Positions 34,901-46,947 are shown, numbered from the stretch's first letter. The stretch is DNA of 64,000 bases from Morinoia aosen (GCA_030386875.1 CM059576.1:65347581-65411580), one strand, 5' to 3'. Made by a program: numbers and translations. The notes: generated by a model from the sequence alone, not told the origin.

Positions 34901-34984
34901 TACAAAAGAATAAAAGTATGTGAAATATTGTGAAATGAATGTAAAAATTGAAGCCGCGCGGTCGCACTTGCAGTTTGATATATG
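31913..34984. other. No recognisable gene
   Basis: AT-rich sequence with a GC-richer stretch at about 33200-33720 containing an 86-codon minus-strand frame of low-complexity Pro/Arg composition. A 75-codon plus-strand frame at 34123-34350 has one hydrophobic segment but no family match or splice context. Confidence 0.4.
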
Positions 34985-35252
34985 TATATGTATTTTTATA
35001 CAAAATGTTGCATACAAATTTATATATTGAGCGGCGATATGAATCGATAAGTAGAATAGCCGCCTCTTCGGCGATAAAATCGTTTGACCGGTAGAACACA
35101 TATTTTTTTTTGCATTTTTATGAAAAATATTGTATAAAAATGCATACATTGAGCGGCGATATGAACCGATAAGTAGAGTAGCCGCCTCTTCGGCGATAAA
35201 ATCGCTTGGACGGCGATAAGCATGCATGCTCCGGCGAAAAGGTTAGACTGGG
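34985..35252 (-). repeat. CCCAGT-family MITE, copy 3, with 122-bp tandem units
   Basis: Ends CGGCGAAAAGGTTAGACTGG, the complement of the CCCAGTCTAAC terminus, followed by TA. Two units (from about 34995 and 35117) share GAGCGGCGATATGAA.CGATA and AGTAG..TAGCCGCCTCTTCG, with the GCGGCGATAT phrase recurring 122 bp apart. The repeats make overlapping frames on the minus strand that should not be taken as genes. Confidence 0.7.
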
Positions 35253-35254
35253 TA

Positions 35255-35346
35255 ATGCAGAGGTCTTTGAACATAGGTTTGTCTGGCGTAAGGTGAATTA
35301 ACTATTGAATAACTACGCTTTAAAGTCTCTGCAGGAGGAAGTCTAA
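35255..35346 (+). repeat. RepB right-end fragment (copy C)
   Basis: ATGCAGAGGTCTTTGAACAT through CTGCAGGAGGAAGTCTAA matches 15531-15621. It shows a single TAA where copy A has the Harbinger insertion, and in place of RepB's upstream part it has the MITE terminus. Confidence 0.75.
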
Positions 35347-35993
35347 CTGACGACGACTCATGATTCATATAAAGCCTTATCAGTCATCTTACTGCAATAG
35401 CTTCGGCTGAACGTAACAAAATAATGAAAATTATCACCCATCAAATAGCAGAACTAACAACTGTCCGTTTGTATGTGAGCTTTGAACTTAGGAATACAAA
35501 TTATAAGCCGGGAATGCCCTTTTGTTTGCTTCCGCTTAAAGTCTTCTCTCATACTGAGATATCTTTCTGGGCTGTGAAATTATAGCATTAAATGATCCAA
35601 AGAACAGCATAGAAAAACAAAAAATCTGTGATCAGAAGTAACAATTAATATCGTGTTGATAGCAACCTCGTCCACGGTAATTGTTTGTAGATCATTCCCA
35701 TGGTTGAAGTAAATAAACTTCCAAATGAGGTACGTTTTCATTCTTTGCCTTCCACGCGATAGTGTTGCGACTGTCAGCGTTATAAGGTAGTCGTTATCAG
35801 CGTCGGATCCTCAGAAGTTCACGAGTACTGAAGACATTTCAAATCTGTGAACGTACGCTTTGTAAACGTTCATGAACAATGGGTACAATGAAAATCAAAC
35901 ACGTAGTCAGAAGTTTATGTACAATAGAAACATTGAAGCAAAAGTAATCGAAAATTGAATCTGAGGTAAAATTTTTTAAACGCTAAATACAAA
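35347..35993. other. No recognisable gene
   Basis: AT-rich spacer. Nothing supported. Confidence 0.4.
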
Positions 35994-36230
35994 TTCACCG
36001 TGGCCGAGTGGTCAAAAAAACGCCCTTCACGAGAAGGCGTTGTTGGGTCGAATACCGGCAGGGCTTCCCGGTGTTTTCTTTGGTGGGAAAAGAGAGAACT
36101 CAGCCGCATTTCTGCACTCTACCCTGGTATCGGAAATGGGTATCGGCTTGACCGAGGGTAACTGTCTTTGCCTCTTGGTGTTAGTTATAAGGCGTTTTGA
36201 AAACCAATGTTCAAGATGATATTTATTAGG
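35994..36230 (+). repeat. tRNA-derived SINE, copy 2
   Basis: The head resembles a tRNA of the Leu/Ser type: A-box-like TGGCCGAGTGG (36001-36011) and B-box-like GGGTCGAATACC (36045-36056), spaced as in an internal RNA polymerase III promoter. A tRNA-unrelated body follows, which is shared in inverted orientation with 18490-18690. The anticodon arm is not intact enough to call a functional tRNA. Confidence 0.8.
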
Positions 36231-39170
36231 TTTGATTGAAATAAAGCCAACTATTTTCCCCCATTTTTAAGAAACTCAAATAGCAAAGCGTTGAAATGAA
36301 GTCGACTAGTATGTAAGATTACCGTCTCGGAAACCATCGAACCACAAAAAAATATTTTATCTTATATTGAAAAAACACCTTAAAAACCCCGAGGGGCTTA
36401 GGTAAAGGAAATGCTGTAAGACTTCCTTGAAAAGTAATCTTCGCTCACGTACAACAGCTGACCTCAGTCAGTGTTAAAGAGCTGCAATAGAAGTCGTCAT
36501 TTGACATTAATTTTGAAATGGCGAAGACCTAAGGAATTGACGGAAAGGATAAAAGAACTAATTGTTCATAAAAGTTGTTTGGGCATTCATGTATTATATT
36601 TCACAGATAGTTTTCCCCTAAACTGAACGTGGAGAAAGTAATGACTGAGGGAAACTCCCGTTCTTATGATTTTGCTCATTCCTTTTTGGTCGTTACTTTC
36701 ATGCATTCATGCATGTATATATCGTTCCATCACATATGAAAATATACATATTTGAAATATAAATAAAATAGTTTCGTCACATATGTATCTTCATAGTGAT
36801 TTATTGTATTTTCTTCTACATTTCGTTGACAAATCAGACGTGAAGAATAATGTTTAATTTTGATTCAGACTTATGAATTGAACTTGGTTTTTTATTCTGA
36901 GTTGCATAGCTACATACATTCTACGATTTATAGTGTTATCTTTCAATCTTTGAGTATATAGTTTCGACGATGCTTTAAATAAAGTTCAACACACTGGGTT
37001 GTCACCTGCTTTACCTTTGTTGGTAACGTATTTTCTTTCAATGATCGATTGCATTAATTTATCGTCGATTTACACTTGACAAACAATGTATTCTTGTACA
37101 TTGGATAGAGGGATTATAAGGTTTTCAGTGTCAAAGCACAGTATGAATCGTAAATACGATTGTATTCAATTAAATGAAGATATATTATCATTTCATGAGA
37201 TTACGATGTTTGAAATTCTCTATTTGATTTTCAGGGAATGCGAGATAGTGGTTATTTGATTTATAATTCGTGAACGTTCAAGTCAATTTTCATATATATA
37301 TATATATATATATCAAAAAAGAATTTAGTATATATGTTTTACGTCTTTATTCGAAAACTGTAGACAGAAAAATATAAAACATTCAAGTACATGGAAAACT
37401 CATGAGTTCATTCCCTGTATCGGATTCGAAGACATATTTTAACGGCTAAATGTGTGGTTTGTAGTTCACGTCTTTTCAAAGTTACCTCAACCGTATAACT
37501 CCACGACCCTATACAGACAACCAGACTTCAAGACTAATTTGAAAATTATTTGCTATTTTTGCGCAGCTGCGGTGAGTTTGAAGACAAAAAATTGATTTTG
37601 CCTATTGAAGGCGGAAATTTTTTCTCCTGTTCAATTTTAAATTTTCTAGTCAAACGACAGGTTTTCCAATTATGGAGAAAAATTAGGGATTTGAAAAATT
37701 ACGAAAATAATTGAATCATTATAGAGGATTGCAAAATAATGAATTGGGTTTGATTTATGTCGAATTGAGAAAATTTTGCGCTGCTCTAGAGTAGATTACC
37801 ATTTCGTGAAGAAGAGGAGATCGCCCTACTTCTGAACGTCCTGACAATTTTTGCGGTGAAGATGAAGTGCATCTAGGTTTAAATAAGGTTTAACAAGTAT
37901 ATGTCACCAATTAGGAAATTTATCAAGTTCAAACACTCAGAAAAAGCAGCGTATAGAAAGCTTGATGTATACAATTATCAGAAAGGGATCTCTGCTTTTA
38001 CCAGGTCTTAAAAAAAGGTGAAAAGAATGATAGCAGGAAAAATATCAGTGGAAAAAATGTCATCATATATGGTTAACGAAAAAACCTTTGAAGTGCATGA
38101 AAAAGTCAAAAAATACACGATTTTGTTTCTCAAATGCCAACTCATGCTGTTTACCTTTGCCGTCCTCATTTTCTTTGAAAAATTTGGGAATAATCAGATC
38201 AAGATAAAAAACGTTTAACTACAAATCCACCGTATATAATCGACAACTACTTCAAAGTGAAAAACCCAAGAGTGGTCACGACCATAAAGGGAGTGGGATC
38301 CCCACATTCAGTGCCTGGTCTCGAGGTCATCGCGAGTGTCCTCAATCCTCATGTAGTAGACAGCGTATAGTAAACATCGCCTGTTGAGTAATGAATTAAC
38401 CCAGAATAATAAAAAATTGAATCTGGCCAAACTTTTAAAAAGTATTGAAAATATGGAATCGAATCATAACTTGAAAATATGGTTTCAAATTTGTTAATTG
38501 AAGAAATTGAATGAAATTATGAGTTTAGAGGAATGAAAACAATTTTTGAACTTTCAATTTAGAGTTATCAGTTCAGTATTACCAAATCTGAAATGGCTTC
38601 ACAGATCTTTAAAGATTAGTGCAGTGAATGTCCAATTTTGAAGTGCAGAGCGTCATCGATTTTCTACAAAGATCTTCAAACCAAGGCGAAAAATCTCAAT
38701 AACCTGCAATAAACTAAACCTATCAAAAAAGATCTTTTAAAGTTTATTTTTGCCAATCTATACCAAATGGGAGAAGAAAACTCATGGATATAATACTGCA
38801 CATCAAACTCAACAACAAAACAGTTTATCCTTTAAAACCAAAGCAGAGCTCTTCGGCGAGAAAAGCAAAAACATTAGCATCCGTGACTAGAAATAAAACT
38901 AAACTACTAATATAATCATTCGGTACGGCATCACCCATTTGTTGAATCAATCTTTAGCGAATAAAAAAGATAGGAATATAACACTTCTTATTTATAAAAA
39001 ATCGGGATATAACACTCATAGATCATTGTGGGACACTGTACACAGATTAGCTATGGCCTTAGCAGACCATCTTTTTATTTCTTGCCTTGAGAATGACTGG
39101 ACTGGAGTCAAACATGGCAACTCTTGAGCCGCAGCAATGTTTATAAATAAATTGATGTAAAAATTGATGA
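36231..39170. other. No recognisable gene
   Basis: AT-rich. The 66-codon frame at 38018-38218 is Lys-rich with a hydrophobic end but has no supporting context. Confidence 0.4.
37292..37313. repeat. (AT)11 microsatellite
   Basis: Uninterrupted AT dinucleotide run of about 22 bp. Confidence 0.95.
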
Positions 39171-39530
39171 ATTATAAGAAAGTTTTGGCCGACCATTACT
39201 ACGACAAAGATGTTCAAAGAGAGGAAGGATGAAGGCACCATTTAGGATGGAGTTAAGGGAACGCAGAATCAATGCACATGGGGCATAGCAACAATAGGCT
39301 ATGAAAGAAGTTAATGAAACAAGAAAAAAGTCGATGAAAAAAGTAGGATGTGATATAAAACAAGACTGCAGTGAACCGAAAAAAGATGCACCGTAATAAA
39401 ACGAAAAACCTATTCTATTTCAACAAAAAGAAAGCTTACCGTACACTAAGCTCGGTACCTCAAATTACCCCCCTGGGAACGCTAATTCCAGTAGATACAA
39501 TGGTTGTATCCCCCTGATGGGAATGGTGTA
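39171..39530 (+). repeat. R370 copy 6
   Basis: AAGATGTTCAAAGAGAGGAA, GGCACCATTTAGGATGGAG, GAACCGAAAAAAGATG, TATTTCAACAAAAAGAAAGC and the right end AGATACAATGGTTGTATCCC followed by CCTGATGGGA. It is closest to the copies at 42831 and 59478. Confidence 0.8.
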
Positions 39531-40222
39531 AAAAGTTGAGTAATTTATTAATCAATACTTTTTTACAGTGACCCAGGAGCTGCCAGTTGTGCACATCAGC
39601 TCTAAATGTAATAAAATATATATAAACAAAATTTTTTTCAACACATATCGTCACGTGCATAGTTTTTTGGCAGAAACGAGTATTGTAAAATTATAGGTTG
39701 ATGTCTCTAAGGAATCTTGTCATCTATTTCATATACGTCAGACACTTCATTTTTTAGTTACAATTCATGTCGACTATTATCCACTTGTTCCTGAATAATT
39801 CCACGAGATTTGTGAATTAGAATTAGTGTATGTTGACTTCAATAGAAATGGCTTGCATCCACTAGAAAACCTAAAATATAAAATACATGTCGTGAGAGGC
39901 TGCTACTGTCATGTGAAAAAGTACCATTACCTCATAAAGTTCCTCATTTACAACATTGCATATATTCGGTTCCTACGAACATTTCCATATGATAATGAGA
40001 TTTTGGCTCAAGCGTAGGTGAAATAAAGAATTTTGCCCAGCTAGTAAAAGTATTATTAAATTTTATTTCAATGCATACAGTTGTAAGCAATGCTTTGAGA
40101 AAAGAATAAATTGGTACCTTTAAAACATGAACGCTTAAACAGCCCGTGTTCTGCAAAAACGAGTACGCACAGCCTATCTCGTTGACGACAGATGCACTGC
40201 TAATTTATTCACACAAACGAGC
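39531..40222. other. No recognisable gene
   Basis: AT-rich. Antisense short frames at 39826-40156 have no motif. Confidence 0.4.
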
Positions 40223-40413
40223 CTACATGAACAGCCTGAGATCAAGTTCTTCAGGGTTCCATCCCTTGTCTTCGCTTCCGCTGTCTGATGCCGAGACCTT
40301 TAACTTAGATGCATCTTCATCAATGCGTGAAGTCACCTCCAGCGAAGATGATCCTCGTTTCCCGTGCCAGTCTCGGGCTCTTCTTGCCTTCAATCGCAAT
40401 CCTGCAGCACAAT
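40223..40413 (-). CDS. Candidate terminal exon of DUF4806-like locus 2
   Basis: Minus-strand open segment from an acceptor (AAATTTTTAG before 40413) to a TAG at 40223-40225, about 63 codons. It starts CAAGLRLKARRARDWHGKRG, a basic amphipathic stretch like the R-rich helix after the DUF4806 core. It then turns into a Ser/Glu/Asp-rich tail (SASDSGSEDKGWNPEELD) ending LDLRLFM. The composition is clearly protein-like against the AT-rich background. It lies 2 kb downstream, on the same strand, of the core exon at 42416-42553, with R370 copies on both sides. Linkage to that exon is inferred. The family call for this exon alone is weak. Confidence 0.45.
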
Positions 40414-40498
40414 CTAAAAATTTAAGTGTAGCTATAGGATAATAGTATACAATGCGATAAAACTGGGTCCCAATCAACATCTTGGTTATTATTCTATT

Positions 40499-40880
40499 AT
40501 AAGTTAGCTCCAGCTTCCCTAACCACGAGAGGCGTTCCAAAGAGAGGAATAATGAAGTTATCATCTAGCATGGGCTCGTACATATGGAATTTATGTACAA
40601 CGTGTGTTCCAACATGGGCCATCCATGTAAGGTAACACCAGTGTGTTGCCAGTTAACTGAACACAATGCGCATAGAAACAGTTGGTCAGAATGAAAGACT
40701 ACAAGATAAAAGTTCAAAAAGTGAGTAATAGGTTCTGAAGAAAAGGATAGTAATGACCCAAAAAAGATGGTGACAAAAAAACTATTTCATCAAAAAGAAG
40801 GCCTACCAAACTGTCAGATTGGGCCCGTATATTAACCACCTGGAAGCCCAATTCAATATGAAGATACAATTTTTTTTGAT
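40499..40880 (+). repeat. R370 copy 7
   Basis: CCAGCTTCCCTAACCACGAG, GGCGTTCCAAAGAGAGGAAT, an ATCTAGCATGGGC block, GTAATAGGTTCTGAAGAAAA, AGAAGGCCTACCAAACTGTC and AAGCCCAATTCAATATGAAG align to other copies. It has a small internal duplication relative to them. Confidence 0.7.
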
Positions 40881-40970
40881 GACAGACCGTTTTAAAAGCA
40901 ATGTTGTGGTGGATTTTACAACGCGGAGTAGTTTTGGAGCATATTTAAAATGGTTTGACCATTTCATTGC

Positions 40971-41270
40971 ATGACATCAGAGGGCGATATGAAGGAGAAA
41001 TACAAAGAGTTACACATTTACGTCAAGAAGAAACGTGAGGGCTTCCAGCCAGCTAGGTTTAAAGTAGAATTTTGGTCAACTGACAAGAAAATCTGTGTAG
41101 GATTCAAAAACATCAACAATCAAATGAAAAATCATGAAAACAAGATTAGACTGCGTGAAAAAATGAATTGTCAAACTCTGCGCACATATGTACATGCTAA
41201 GCACATTCGATTAATGATTTTTGCAACATCATCATCGGCATATTGCAACATAACAGCTAATAGTGGTTGA
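40971..41270 (+). other. 99-codon open frame, unknown
   Basis: Begins MTSEGDMKEKYKELHIYVKK and is Lys/Asn-rich. The frame is longer than most in the window and has a protein-like beginning, but no family was recognised, no splice or promoter context supports it, and the second half is low-complexity. It may be chance. Confidence 0.2.
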
Positions 41271-41410
41271 ATAAAATATCATTGTTATGTTCATAAGTTA
41301 AATTTAGTAAACTGAACTGATTAATTCATAAAATATTGAATGAATGCATGGAATATTATGGGAGACATCCACGCTGAAATCAACTGAATCAAAAAAATTG
41401 GCTGTTATGT

Positions 41411-42325
41411 TTATTCTATGGAATTTAGATCTATGAAAATTGGCTCATATATGTATTTTTGAAAATAAATTGGGTAGTCTCTATAAATTTTCCCCCTTTC
41501 CACATAATTTTGAAGACAATGGGAAAAAGGGAGGAAGTGCGTACTTTTCAGGAGACGTTTTCTCCAAAAGTACTTTTCGTAGAGCGATGATTCAGGTTCT
41601 ATTGGATGCGCAATAAGTTGTTGCATGACGGTTCGAAGGAGGATTTTGAATTTCGCAATAGTTTAGTTATAATAAAGTTTCAAATTTTTTTTGTCATCAT
41701 TTTTCTTGTACGTAACCAAAAATAACTATGAACCCACAACCAATATTATTTCAGTAGATAGAGCAGCTTTTTGCGCCTCTAATATTACCTGAATCATTGC
41801 TCTACAATAAAAACTCGCGAAGAAAATAGATTTTGAAAAATAACCTTGTACACACCCATTTTTCCCATTTCCCCCATTTTCTCCGTAATTATGGCAAAAT
41901 TGGGAAAAAGTTAACGACACGACACCCTTTTAATTGCTACAAATCGAGAGGCATGCTAATTTCCATAGACGTAGATTCTATAGGAAGCCTTACAGTAATT
42001 TTGTAAAAATTAACTATTATCTTCCAATCTGTAATTCTTTGCATAAATTTTTCGTCTGTAACTCTGAAATTATCTTGAATATCTTAACAATCCTTCGACT
42101 CGTCATGCAGCAACTTATTGCGCATCCAATGGCATCTAAATAATTGCTTCATGATAGGCACTTTTGATAAAATATCTATTGGAAAGTACGTACTTTCCCA
42201 AAACCTTTCCCCAATTGTCTCCAAAATTAAGTCGAAAGTGGGAAAAAGGGATAGAGACGACCCCTATTTACTTCCAAAAATACATACGTACGCCAATTTT
42301 CATACATCTGGGTCCAAAACAACAA
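41411..42325. repeat. Cluster of three ~220-bp units, outer two inverted (MITE-like foldback)
   Basis: 41420-41642 and 42100-42320 are inverted copies: CAACTTATTGCGCATCCAAT, GG.AAAGT.CG.ACTT, GGGAAAAAGGG and CCAATTTTCATA.ATCT recur in opposite orientation. A third, more diverged unit at about 41740-41990 lies between them (CTGAATCATTGCTCTAC, GGGAAAAAGTTAACGACACG, GCTAATTTCCATAGACG). The matching frames seen in each unit come from this repetition. Confidence 0.7.
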
Positions 42326-42415
42326 ACGTTACAGCAATTTCCATGATTTTAGGTGGACGTCTCCCTGAAGTCTACCCACCAATGATTTGGACGCAGAATG
42401 GATGCACTCTGAATT

Positions 42416-42553
42416 CTAGTTTTTCTCGCCGCCGGTTTTCCCAAACCCAGTGTAACTAAACTGGACAGCAAGCTCTTGTGACTTCATTCTTTTGAGGATG
42501 CGGCGTATGGTGTCTCCACTGTTGACCCCAACGTAAGGCTTGAGCATGTCAAT
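42416..42553 (-). CDS. DUF4806-like core exon (locus 2)
   Basis: Minus-strand exon after CCATTACTTTCAG, 45 codons to a TAG. It reads MLKPYVGVNSGDTIRRILKR then MKSQELAVQFSYTGFGKTGG. The pattern ..VG.NSGDTIRRILKR.....ELA..F.YTG.G is the DUF4806 core as I know it, clearer than at locus 1. The stop falls where the domain would normally continue (the K.AF segment), so the protein is truncated, or an alternative donor upstream of the stop is used. The next plausible exon on this strand is 40413-40223, beyond the 41411-42325 repeat cluster. No upstream exon was found with confidence. Confidence 0.65.
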   Translation of the reverse strand: MDMLKPYVGVNSGDTIRRILKRMKSQELAVQFSYTGFGKTGGEKN

Positions 42554-42830
42554 CTGAAAGTAATGGTTCAGTTGAAACCAAAGTTTACTGTGTGCATGAT
42601 TACAAACTAACTTTAGGGAAAATTACATGGAATGGAGGAAAGCAATGTGCATTATTCTAGTTAAATAATTTCTACATTTTATGGTTTCTATTTTTGATAT
42701 TCCATTGTTCACGTTCTTAAAACTTTCATAACTATTCCCTTAACGTCATTTCAACCTGATACTGAATTCTTGCCATATTGCTGAATAATAATTCTTTCAC
42801 ATTATGATCTGACTCCATTATTATTATTAT

Positions 42831-43205
42831 ATAAGAAAGTTTTAGCCTCTATTTACCACGACAAAGATGTTCAAAGAGAGAAAGGATGAAGGCACCATTT
42901 AGCATGGAGATGAGGAAACGCGGAATCTATGCATAAGGTGCGTAGAAACAGTAAGCTAAGAAAGAAGTTCATGAAACAAGAAAAAGTTCAAAAAGAAAGT
43001 AGTAGGTGCTTAAAAACAATACAGCAGTAAACCGAAAGAAGATGGTCCGTAACAAAACAGAAAACATTCTAAGCCTCTATTTTAACAAAAACCATCTATT
43101 TTAACAAAAAAGAAAGCCTACCTAACCTCTAGCTCAGGCCCTCACATGGTCCCCCTGAGAGCGCTAATTTCCATAGATACAATAGTTGTATCTCTTCAGG
43201 GGAGA
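42831..43205 (+). repeat. R370 copy 8 (best preserved)
   Basis: TATAAGAAAGTTTTAGCCTC, CCACGACAAAGATGTTCAAA, GGCACCATTTAGCATGGAG, GTAGTAGGTGCTTAAAAAC, AAAGAAAGCCTACCTAACCT, CCCTCACATGGTCCCCCTGA, ATTTCCATAGATACAATAGT and a right-end hairpin around TGTATCTCTTCAGGGG. It is used here as the reference copy. Confidence 0.8.
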
Positions 43206-45365
43206 TCTGACTCCATTCAAATTAATCTTCACCTACTTGAATTTCTGTAACATACTTTCTTACCTCGAAGTAAACAATGGTGCATATGTAGTTAACTCTA
43301 TTCCTTGCATGAGCTTCATTTCTCCCACCAGTCATTTGCATCAATATGCTGTATATTGCCTATAATTTTTCGCATCTCTCTCTTACCTTCCATCTCTTTG
43401 CTTATTTTCAACTTCACTTCTACCCTTTAGGGATAGAGAGCGCCCATGATTCGAAAAAATTGATGATTTTTTTCGTTTGTCTCAAAAGCAAGACGAACTT
43501 ATTAAGGAGCTTCTGTGAAAAAATTAGCTTCGTTCGTGCAGAGGGTCCGATGTTTGACGCGACGTTGCCACGTCATCTTCTATGTCTTTTTATTACTGCA
43601 TAATGCTTTCAAGGATCCTAGCTGACCCAATGAGAAATAATAAAGAAAAATTGAGATTGCTTATCTGTTTTGCCTTATTTTGGAGGATCGGAATGTGGGG
43701 GTTTCAAAATGAATCTCCTCCTACAGTTCTCGAAAAAAGACACGCCTTGGAATTTTTAGGTTTTTTAACTTCTAAAAAGTTTGGAGATAGCCATGTTAAT
43801 TTTTGGAATCTACAAGCCTTTCCGCATCCAATGACACTAAAATAATCACTTATACTTAAAAACTGTCGGAGGAGATGTATTTTGAAAAAACCCTATAATA
43901 TCGTCTTATATCAATATCTCGTTTTCTATGGGAAAAATCGTATTTTTTAACTAGATAAAAACAGTTCGTCTTTGCATTTCTATCAGAATACCAAATTTCA
44001 TTGCTCTAGGTTCAATATTAAAGAAAAACTTCATAAAACCGCCCTCTCTCCTTAACCAATCAAACTCAGTTTTCAGGCTCTCAATCTTAGCCATTTTCAC
44101 TTCTACATGTGCAATGCTTTCACTACATTCAAACTCCAAATTTTTCAAATGTCTCCTTTCATCTTATCCCCCCACTCAAAAAGCCCTCACATCAACCTAA
44201 AAATACAATTCTACATAAAAAATACTCATCATAAACCATGCATTCGCATCTACTGTTATTCTACCTTTTTCAATAAATACAAAATCATTCAGTAAAATTA
44301 ATTTTCATTATAATGTGTTTTCTAGACTGTTTGCAATAAGGCCCAAGAAAACTAGTGATATCTATCGTTATCCAACAGGTATAAACCATAAGCCGGTGCT
44401 TTAAATTCACCTGAGAACACATGTGTTCATTTTACAGCAACTCATTCTGAAAGGAAGGAAAAAACTTTGGCATATACACACCGGTAAAAACATAATTCGA
44501 GTGATAAATAGTTCTATTGCTTCCTAAAAATCAAAGAATGATCCTTTATTAAACCTATTGTGGTACACCATTGATTAGGATAGCACAGCTTTAATTAACA
44601 TATCATTCAAAGTAGAAATAAAACTCCTTTGGCTGAGAGGTGACTTGTTCTGCTATCCGGGTGAAAGCGATACACTGTGGAAGCTGAGAAGAAGTTGCTC
44701 TGCCCCCATTAAATTCTCACTCTGTAGTTGAGGTCCCAGTGACACCATACAGGTTATTTTTACAGTGTTCATGCGTTGCTGGTGAATGAAGAAAACAAAG
44801 TTGTAAAATATTGAAAAATTAATTAAATACATGAAAATCATTTTCTGTCTTTTACTTCATTCATAGCATAATTTTCTTATTCTTTGACTTTTTATCACCG
44901 TAGCTCAATTGCTAAGCGTATTTTTTGAAGTTTAGAGCTTATCTCACAAACTCAGAGTGCCCAAAGCTTAGTTTGACCAACGCGCTTGTTGTGAAGGACA
45001 CCGTCTGGGTAGAAGAAAGTCCGTTATTTATGGATAGATTTCTCTGAAATTTTCACAGTAGGTGTGAAATGATGCATAGATCATTTGTTATTTCGAATAA
45101 ATTTTTGTACCTGCACTTTTTTTTAAAATATGATGAAATAGGGGGTTTTGTAAAATCTATCTTCTCCTACAATTTTAAAGTTACAGAACCAGTACTTCGT
45201 TTTTAGATTGCTTATATGTCTACATATCCATAAGGGGCAGGAAATTTTGATAACTTTTTTTTGTGGATTTTGGGAATTTAAAAAAAAATGTGACTTTTTT
45301 TCATTTTTTTTTCATGTCATGGAATTTTCAAAACAATGGATGTATCAAAAAATGCTGCCCCTTAT
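43206..45365. other. No supported gene
   Basis: Short frames at 43346-44295 have no motif. A minus-strand frame at 44653-44841 has a protein-like end but no partner exons. AT-rich throughout. Confidence 0.4.
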
Positions 45366-45369
45366 GGAT

Positions 45370-45800
45370 ACACCTTGCTAAGCCCTATCGAATGGTATAT
45401 AAACCATTGTTGTAGCTCTAAAATTGTGGAAGGAGAGACATTTGAGAAACCAATTATCAAGTTTCCAGGAAAACGTGTTTTTTTCACAAAAAATGTTTTT
45501 CTTTTTATCTTTTGAACTACACAATAATCTACAATGAACTCTTGAGCGTTTGTAGCTCTTTTCAAGCCCTTTCGATTGATATAATTTACATTGCTCTAGC
45601 TCTGTAACTCTGGGAAAAAATATACAACAAAAGACAATACGTGTAATTCTTCAAAACAACCTTTTTTCTATTTTTTCATTTTTTTTCGGCCAAAATACGT
45701 TTTTTTGTCAAGTCAACTCCTTTGTTTTATAGCTCTTTTCAAGTTCTTTGGATAGGTGTGCTCGCTATAGCTGTAGCTATGATACTGCAGCTGTCATCGC
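45370..45800. repeat. Degenerate tandem repeat, ~180-bp period
   Basis: Three successive segments begin with variants of AAGCCCT.TCGA...TATA.A..ATTG then TGTAGCTCTA.AA.T.TGG (about 45378, 45566 and 45740). Each is followed by a T-rich tract and a TTTTC.TTTTT block. Old satellite-like or subterminal repeat structure. Confidence 0.5.
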
Positions 45801-45833
45801 ACTTTGAATGAAAGCTGCGGTATCATAGATATA
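45763..45833. repeat. Short hairpin
   Basis: CTATAGCTGTAGCTATGATA on the left pairs with TATCATAGATATAG on the right, with AGCTGCGGTATC opposite GATACTGCAGCT. About 30-bp arms around a 12-bp centre. Confidence 0.6.
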
Positions 45834-46536
45834 GTAGAACAGCTAAATTCTGAAATTGGTAAAATTTCATAAAAAATATTTATTCAGCCTTAGAATGTTT
45901 CGTTTGAATAATGGAACCACTTTGAGTAGCCCATGAACGAACTAAATTGCCATTGCCGCAGAGAAACACGCTCAATTGACTCCCAGTAATGAGGGGAGAG
46001 GGGTCAAGGTCACGCCACCCCCATCGCTTTCCCCCCCTCTGGGGAGCGCACTATTTGGAGTAGACGAAAACGGAAAGTACCAATGGAAGCGCAAGAAAAT
46101 CCTCTATAAGATGCATATAAAAACAGAAAATCAACACATATCCTGATTTCTACCCAGACGGTGTTCTGAAGTCGTGACTGATGTAAACATTGACCGCTGC
46201 ACACTCCCGTGGTGAAATGTTTGTGAACAGAAAACTAGTTCTATATTTTTGCTAATCCATGTGACAATATAACTACTTCGTTCAAAGTCAAAATTATTAA
46301 AATATTCTTCACTGTGTAATAAAATAATTGATGAATGAATTTAATAAAAAAGATGCAAGTTAGCAGTAATTATTATTGCTAGAGTAATAGCACAGGCGCT
46401 TTATGTACATGCTTGTACAATTTATACAATACTTATAATTAAAATTTAAAAGTTGCATATGATATGCTCATAATAATTTTAGCCCTGCCGCAAGTAATAA
46501 TTTTAGCCCTGCCATTCGTGTGTTACGCCACGCTTG
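45834..46536. other. No recognisable gene
   Basis: Contains a short GC-richer tract at 45990-46050. Nothing supported. Confidence 0.4.
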
Positions 46537-46558
46537 TTCATCATTAAAGCCCGGACTT

Positions 46559-46680
46559 TTGCCATAAATGCCTATAATGCCTAAAGCGCCATAAGTGCAT
46601 ATAATGCCATAAATGCCTTCATAGCGCCATAAATGCCTTCATAATGCCATAAACGCCTACTTATGCTGCCTATGTTAGAT
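46559..46680 (+). repeat. Left subterminal array of GCCATAAATGCC
   Basis: Five copies or close variants (GCCATAAATGCC, GCCATAAGTGC, GCCATAAACGCC) plus partial TAATGCC units in about 120 bp. Likely transposase-binding sites, by analogy with other hAT subterminal repeats. Confidence 0.85.
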
Positions 46681-46871
46681 TTGTTATTTCTAGAGTATTG
46701 CAGCCCAACATAACTATGTAGTACATACCATCAGTAAAGAATTCTTAAAGAGAAAAATTATACAGTGGCTGCTGGTGATTGGCTGTTTGGAAGTGACCGC
46801 GTTTACGGTACGGGATGCGGGTGATAACATCATTTTAGTAAGCAATGTGAGCGAAGTGTGCGAGGTTAAGC

Positions 46872-46947
46872 GGCCCATAGACGATCAATTTAATTGTCAA
46901 TATAACTGTCAAAGATGAATATTGATAATTTAATTGATCGTCTGTAG
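46872..46947. repeat. 76-bp hairpin inside the hAT element
   Basis: AGACGATCAATTTAATTGTC pairs with the complementary ATTTAATTGATCGTCT, with TCAATAT opposite ATATTGA and a 13-bp centre. GGCCCATAGACGATCAA at its edge resembles TIRs of some small DNA transposons, so this may be a mini-MITE inserted into the hAT or part of it. Confidence 0.6.

Noticed and set aside
34758..35274. Three overlapping minus-strand frames of 84-123 codons
   Set aside because: They share a repeated SPKRRL.YLS peptide because they cross the 122-bp tandem units of a MITE.
36000..36075. Functional tRNA gene
   Set aside because: A and B boxes are present, but the anticodon arm has an A-run and no clean cloverleaf; the downstream body is shared with another SINE copy.
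40971..41270. Host gene on the plus strand
   Set aside because: Protein-like beginning only; no context, so it is listed as an unknown frame rather than a gene.
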